From Hyphomicrobiales bacterium (GTDB lineage: Bacteria > Pseudomonadota > Alphaproteobacteria > Rhizobiales > Xanthobacteraceae), in contig WHTM01000003.1 in the NCBI GenBank assembly GCA_009377755.1, forward strand, positions 62,001 to 126,000: a DNA stretch of 64,000 nt. Reading direction: 5' to 3'. The translations under genes and the position numbers were made by a program. Below, in pieces: positions 61,277 to 64,000 of the stretch. The notes beneath the pieces were generated by a model. It saw only the letters and a program-made list of their open reading frames with translations, did no database searches and was not told where the DNA came from. Positions within the stretch are counted from its first letter, which is position 1. Each line of letters begins with the position of its first letter.

Positions 61277-61615
61277 ATGACCTACGTCGTCAACGAAAAC
61301 TGTATCAAATGCAAATACATGGATTGCGTGGAAGTATGCCCCGTGGATTGCTTCTACGAGGGAGAGAATATGCTCGTCATCCATCCGGACGAGTGCATCG
61401 ATTGCGGCGTCTGTGAACCGGAATGCCCGGCTGAGGCGATCAAGCCGGACACCGAGCCGGGCCTCGAACAGTGGATCACATTGAACGCCGAATTCGCCAA
61501 AGTATGGCCGAACATCACCACCAAGAAGGAAGCCCCGCCCGACGGCAAGGAATGGGAGGGCGTTCCGGACAAGTACGCCAAGTTCTTCTCGCCCCAGCCG
61601 GGCGGCGGCGACTAG
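61277..61615 (+). CDS. fdxA: 7Fe ferredoxin FdxA
   Basis: The 112-residue ferredoxin starts [25 protein letters not shown] and has the second cluster [17 protein letters not shown], together binding a 3Fe-4S and a 4Fe-4S centre. A C-terminal extension ([19 protein letters not shown]) is typical of FdxA in alphaproteobacteria. Its TAG stop lies in the CTAG of a short palindrome. The S4-fdxA-carD order is one I recall for Rhizobiales. Confidence 0.96.
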   Translation: MTYVVNENCIKCKYMDCVEVCPVDCFYEGENMLVIHPDECIDCGVCEPECPAEAIKPDTEPGLEQWITLNAEFAKVWPNITTKKEAPPDGKEWEGVPDKYAKFFSPQPGGGD

Positions 61616-61636
61616 TGTCGCGATTCGGGACACTAG
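61612..61636. repeat. short CTAG-bounded palindrome at the fdxA stop
   Basis: CTAGTGTCGCGATTCGGGACACTAG looks like a deleted version of the larger elements, keeping only CTAGTGTC and GGACACTAG. The fdxA TAG stop is inside the left CTAG. This is the third gene in the window ending this way. Confidence 0.8.
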
Positions 61637-61790
61637 GCCCCTCGACACCCTATCCCGGGCGCAGCGCAGCGTGCGACCCGGGACCGTTCCAAGGTCGGCA
61701 TGAGGGACGGCCGGTTCTGCGGTGCACCATTTGGTGCTGCACCGCGTCCGGGGACATGCGGTACTTTGGTGCGGCAATGCCCAAATTCTG
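61637..61790. repeat. dispersed repeat (CCCGGGCGCAGCGCAGCG type), second copy
   Basis: TATCCCGGGCGCAGCGCAGC, CGACCCGGGACCG and GGTGCACCATTTGGTGCTGC mirror the blocks at 10254-10387. The region is non-coding and may form several hairpins after fdxA. Confidence 0.55.
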
Positions 61791-61920
61791 AAAGAGCGGC
61801 TCAACCAAGACGCTCAATTCTCTGCTTTTTTTGGCGGCCGCGTACGCCCATGCGGGTTTACCAATCACGAGATCTTGCTGGGCCGCATCACGAAATAAGC
61901 CCAGTTTGGCCGCTAAAGCA

Positions 61921-61948
61921 TTGATTTTTGCCGAAAATGTGCTATGTA
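61921..61948 (+). promoter_or_regulatory. possible sigma-70-type promoter upstream of carD
   Basis: TTGATT at 61921-61926 and TATGTA at 61943-61948 are separated by 16 bases in an AT-rich patch that contrasts with the GC-rich surroundings. Transcription from here would start near 61955 and pass directly into the strong hairpin at 61979. This is a visual call only. Confidence 0.4.
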
Positions 61949-61978
61949 GGCTGTGGTCAGTGATAGATCACACCCGGA

Positions 61979-62005
61979 ACGCTCCCCGCGGGGAGCGTAT
62001 TTTTT
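61979..62005 (+). terminator. intrinsic terminator or attenuator in the carD leader
   Basis: ACGCTCCCCGCGGGGAGCGT is a perfect 20-base palindrome followed by ATTTTTT, a classic Rho-independent terminator on the plus strand. It lies about 50 bases upstream of the GTG start of carD and about 25-30 bases after a plausible transcription start. It could end a short leader RNA, attenuate carD, or terminate an unrecognised small RNA. Confidence 0.7.
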
Positions 62006-62057
62006 CGGGAAGTATCCGAGTAACCATATACAGGGGCGTGCATCCCACGCGCTAACA

Positions 62058-62906
62058 GTGGCAGGAAAAACGCGTCGTCACCCGTCGAAAAAGGCCGCTG
62101 GCACGAAAAAGGCATCCAGCACCGTCAGCAGGCCGAAAAAGAGGACTTCCGGCACCAGCCGCCGGACGGCGCCGGCCGCGCGCGGCACCGTACGCCGGGT
62201 TGCGCCTGCCGCCAAGGCTGCGGCCCGGCGGCGCAAGCTGGCCCCGCAGGCTTCAGTCCGGCGCAAGCCGGTCCAACCAGCAGCCGCGCGTCGTAAGCCG
62301 GCCGACGAAGGAGCAAACTCCGGAATGACCATCAAGAAGACGACCCAACGTCAAGGCTTCAAGACCGGTGAGTTCATCGTCTATCCCGCACACGGCGTCG
62401 GCCAGATCACTGGCATCGAGGAGCAGGAGGTGGCCGGGGTCAAGCTCGAGCTGTTCGTAATCAGCTTCGTCAAGGACAAGATGACGCTCCGCGTCCCGAC
62501 CGCCAAGATCGCCAGCGTCGGCATGCGCAAGCTTGCCGAGCCGCCGCAGGTCAAGCGGGCGCTCGAGACGCTCAAGGGCCGGGCGCGCATCAAGCGCACC
62601 ATGTGGTCCCGCCGGGCGCAGGAGTACGAGGCCAAGATCAACTCCGGCGACATCAACGCCATCGCCGAGGTGGTGCGCGACCTTTATCGGTCCGAGACGC
62701 AGCCTGAGCAGTCCTACAGCGAGCGGCAGCTCTATGAGGCAGCCCTCGACCGGCTGTCGCGCGAGATCGCCGCAGTGCAGCGCGTGACCGAGACCGAGGC
62801 GGTTAAGGAGATCGAGGCGGCGCTCGCCAAGGGCCCGCGGCGCGGCGCGAAGCCGGCCGAGGAAGCCGAGGCAGAGGAAGCCGTCGTCGAGGACGAAGCC
62901 GCGTAA
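62058..62906 (+). CDS. carD: CarD-family transcriptional regulator with basic N-terminal extension
   Basis: The conserved part starts MTIKKTTQRQGFKTGEFIVYP then HGVGQITGIEEQEVAG (CarD RNA-polymerase-interacting domain), followed by the helical DNA-binding domain (RRAQEYEAKINSGDINAIAEVV, YSERQLYEAALDRLSREIA). From GTG 62058 there is an extra segment of about 90 residues rich in Lys, Arg, Ala and Pro; an ATG at 62325 would give the core alone. Such histone-like extensions occur in Bradyrhizobium-type CarD. CarD stabilises open complexes at rRNA and other promoters. Confidence 0.9.
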   Translation: MAGKTRRHPSKKAAGTKKASSTVSRPKKRTSGTSRRTAPAARGTVRRVAPAAKAAARRRKLAPQASVRRKPVQPAAARRKPADEGANSGMTIKKTTQRQGFKTGEFIVYPAHGVGQITGIEEQEVAGVKLELFVISFVKDKMTLRVPTAKIASVGMRKLAEPPQVKRALETLKGRARIKRTMWSRRAQEYEAKINSGDINAIAEVVRDLYRSETQPEQSYSERQLYEAALDRLSREIAAVQRVTETEAVKEIEAALAKGPRRGAKPAEEAEAEEAVVEDEAA

Positions 62907-62932
62907 GCACAGCGGCTGCTCCACGATACAAA

Positions 62933-62959
62933 CCCGGCCGCCTTGCGGTCGGGCTTTTT
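62933..62959 (+). terminator. Rho-independent terminator of carD
   Basis: CCCGGCCGC and GCGGTCGGG form a 9-bp stem (one G-T pair) with a CTT loop, followed by CTTTTTG. It lies 27 bases after the carD stop on the same strand. Confidence 0.85.
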
Positions 62960-63040
62960 GTTATGCGGGAACCTGGTATCCTTGAGTCAGCGAGACGCGC
63001 AGCGTCTAAGAATTACGTATGCCACTCGGGCGGGCGAGTC

Positions 63041-64000
63041 TTACTCCACCACCACCTTCACCAGGTCTCCCGGCTTCGGCTGATCTTTCGGCCCAAGCCC
63101 GTTGAGCACGCGGAAGCGTTCGGCCGGGTGGTCTGACAGCGCCATTTCGCGCGCCAAGCCTTCCGCCGTGTCGCCGACCTGCACCGTGCGGATCGAAATT
63201 CGCAGCGGTTTGGCCGCCCTGATCTCGGCGAGCGAAAGACGTCGGAAGCTCTGGATCGACTGACGGAAGGCTCGGGCGGCCTCCGGGGTCATTTGCTTCG
63301 CCGCGAAGATGAAGCGATAGACGTCGCTGCCGAAACGCACCGCGTAGAGGCGGAAGGTCCAGTGCTCGCCGCGTGCGGTGGCCGTTGCGGCGGGGAAGCC
63401 GCTGATCGTCGTGTCCTGGATGCTGCTGGCATCAACGTTCTCCAGCCAGCCGGAGGTCAGATAGGCGGCGAGGGACTGCTCCGCGGGAACGCGCACGACG
63501 TCGAGGCGGAGCGCCTGTTCGCCGCCGACCTTGATGCCGAGCACCGCCTGCGCGGTATTGTCGAGGGCGAAGCCCTCGGGCGCCATGAAGGTGAAGCCGA
63601 GCTTGGGATGCAGGAAATTGCGCCCGCGGACGTAGCCTTCGTTCGGGTCTTCGCCGTAGACGAGACCGTCGAGTTTCGCGAGGTAGGCCGGCCTGTCGCG
63701 TGCGCCCGCGCCGGGCGCGCTGTAGCGTCGGGCCTGAGTGACGGCATTGCGCACGCGGTCGGGCGTCGACGGGTGCGAGGACAGGAATTCGATCGGCTGC
63801 GCGTCGCCCTGACTGGGCGGCGCACGCAGCGCGGCATTGCGCCCCATCGAGGTGAGGAACCGCTCCGCCCCATAGGGGTCGAATCCGGCGCGCGCCGCGA
63901 TGCCGATGCCGATGCCGTCAGCTTCGAACTCCTGCGAGCGCGAGAAGCTCGCAAGCGCGATGTTGGACTTGGCCAGCGCCAGTGCGCCCATTTGCGGATC
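63041..64000 (-). CDS. M48-family metalloprotease with C-terminal LysM-like domain (N-terminus outside window)
   Basis: The visible 319 residues continue upstream past the window edge. FEADGIGIGIAARAGFDP carries the third zinc ligand Glu of M48 peptidases, and FLSSHPSTPDRV is the usual conserved segment after it. The first HExxH must lie outside the window. The C-terminal part (VQVGDTAEGLAREMALSD ... VLNGLGPKDQPKPGDLVKV) resembles a LysM/SH3-like cell-wall-binding module. This matches BepA/LoiP-type periplasmic proteases of the outer-membrane quality control system. Confidence 0.88.
   Translation of the reverse strand, partial: DPQMGALALAKSNIALASFSRSQEFEADGIGIGIAARAGFDPYGAERFLTSMGRNAALRAPPSQGDAQPIEFLSSHPSTPDRVRNAVTQARRYSAPGAGARDRPAYLAKLDGLVYGEDPNEGYVRGRNFLHPKLGFTFMAPEGFALDNTAQAVLGIKVGGEQALRLDVVRVPAEQSLAAYLTSGWLENVDASSIQDTTISGFPAATATARGEHWTFRLYAVRFGSDVYRFIFAAKQMTPEAARAFRQSIQSFRRLSLAEIRAAKPLRISIRTVQVGDTAEGLAREMALSDHPAERFRVLNGLGPKDQPKPGDLVKVVVE

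Noticed and set aside
1-64000. tRNA, rRNA, CRISPR arrays, phage or complete IS elements
   Set aside because: No cloverleaf-like sequence, regularly spaced repeats, phage structural genes or transposase genes were seen by eye; xerD is the housekeeping recombinase.

Overview
The window is high-GC DNA that reads as a chromosome segment of an alphaproteobacterium, order Hyphomicrobiales, close to Bradyrhizobium/Rhodopseudomonas/Pseudolabrys. This is inferred from gene families, from the housekeeping gene order (accA-xerD-small membrane ORF-aroK-aroB-CorC; BolA-J domain-cobS-cobT; rpmB, Suv3-like helicase, S4 protein, fdxA, carD), from several orphan Bug/TctC receptors and from Rhizobiales-style intergenic palindromes. 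No tRNA, rRNA, CRISPR array, prophage or complete insertion sequence was seen.

Layout. 1-13.4 kb: an aromatic/phthalate-type catabolic region. It holds a TAXI-TRAP receptor, a LigJ-like hydratase, an HpcH/HpaI aldolase, MarR, a Gfo/Idh dehydrogenase, an oxygenase reductase (frameshifted), a Rieske oxygenase, a bicupin, a EutA-like reactivase, an ACMSD-type amidohydrolase (frameshifted), an alpha/beta hydrolase and an NMT1-type receptor. 13.4-20.8 kb: a ten-gene Mrp/Mbh-like cation antiporter operon with three MrpD-type subunits and no MrpA N-terminal part. 21.2-22.7 kb: a lipid kinase interrupted by an amber codon, a soxZ remnant and CTAG-bounded palindromes. 22.7-31.1 kb: a minus-strand molybdenum-hydroxylase operon (FAD, 2Fe-2S and Mo subunits, SnoaL-like protein, amidohydrolase, CoxG-like protein) running into an ABC importer whose receptor gene is broken. 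31.3-40.2 kb: acyl-CoA chemistry (crotonase, NDP-forming acyl-CoA synthetase, thiolase-like/DUF35 pair) between three Bug receptors, then a Tat-exported amidohydrolase. 40.5-64 kb: mostly core genes (L,D-transpeptidase lipoprotein, accA, xerD, aroKB, CorC, bolA, cobST, rpmB, helicase, fdxA, carD, M48 protease) with a fourth Bug receptor.

Two features run through the window. First, five short direct tandem duplications (11, 74, 53, 69 and 56 bp) fall in or at genes; three shift the frame and one repeats the 5' end of a gene. With a separate 1-nt frameshift and an in-frame amber codon, the number of broken genes is high. This is either real decay or an assembly effect such as unmerged overlapping contig ends. 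Second, a family of about 75-bp imperfect palindromes bounded by CTAG occurs in pairs, and three genes take their TAG stop codon from the element's CTAG end.

Functionally, the first 40 kb looks like accessory catabolism of aromatic or cyclic carboxylic acids. Periplasmic receptors (TAXI, NMT1, Bug) sit beside oxygenases, hydrolases, decarboxylase-like amidohydrolases and CoA-dependent ring-fission steps. The substrates cannot be fixed from sequence alone.
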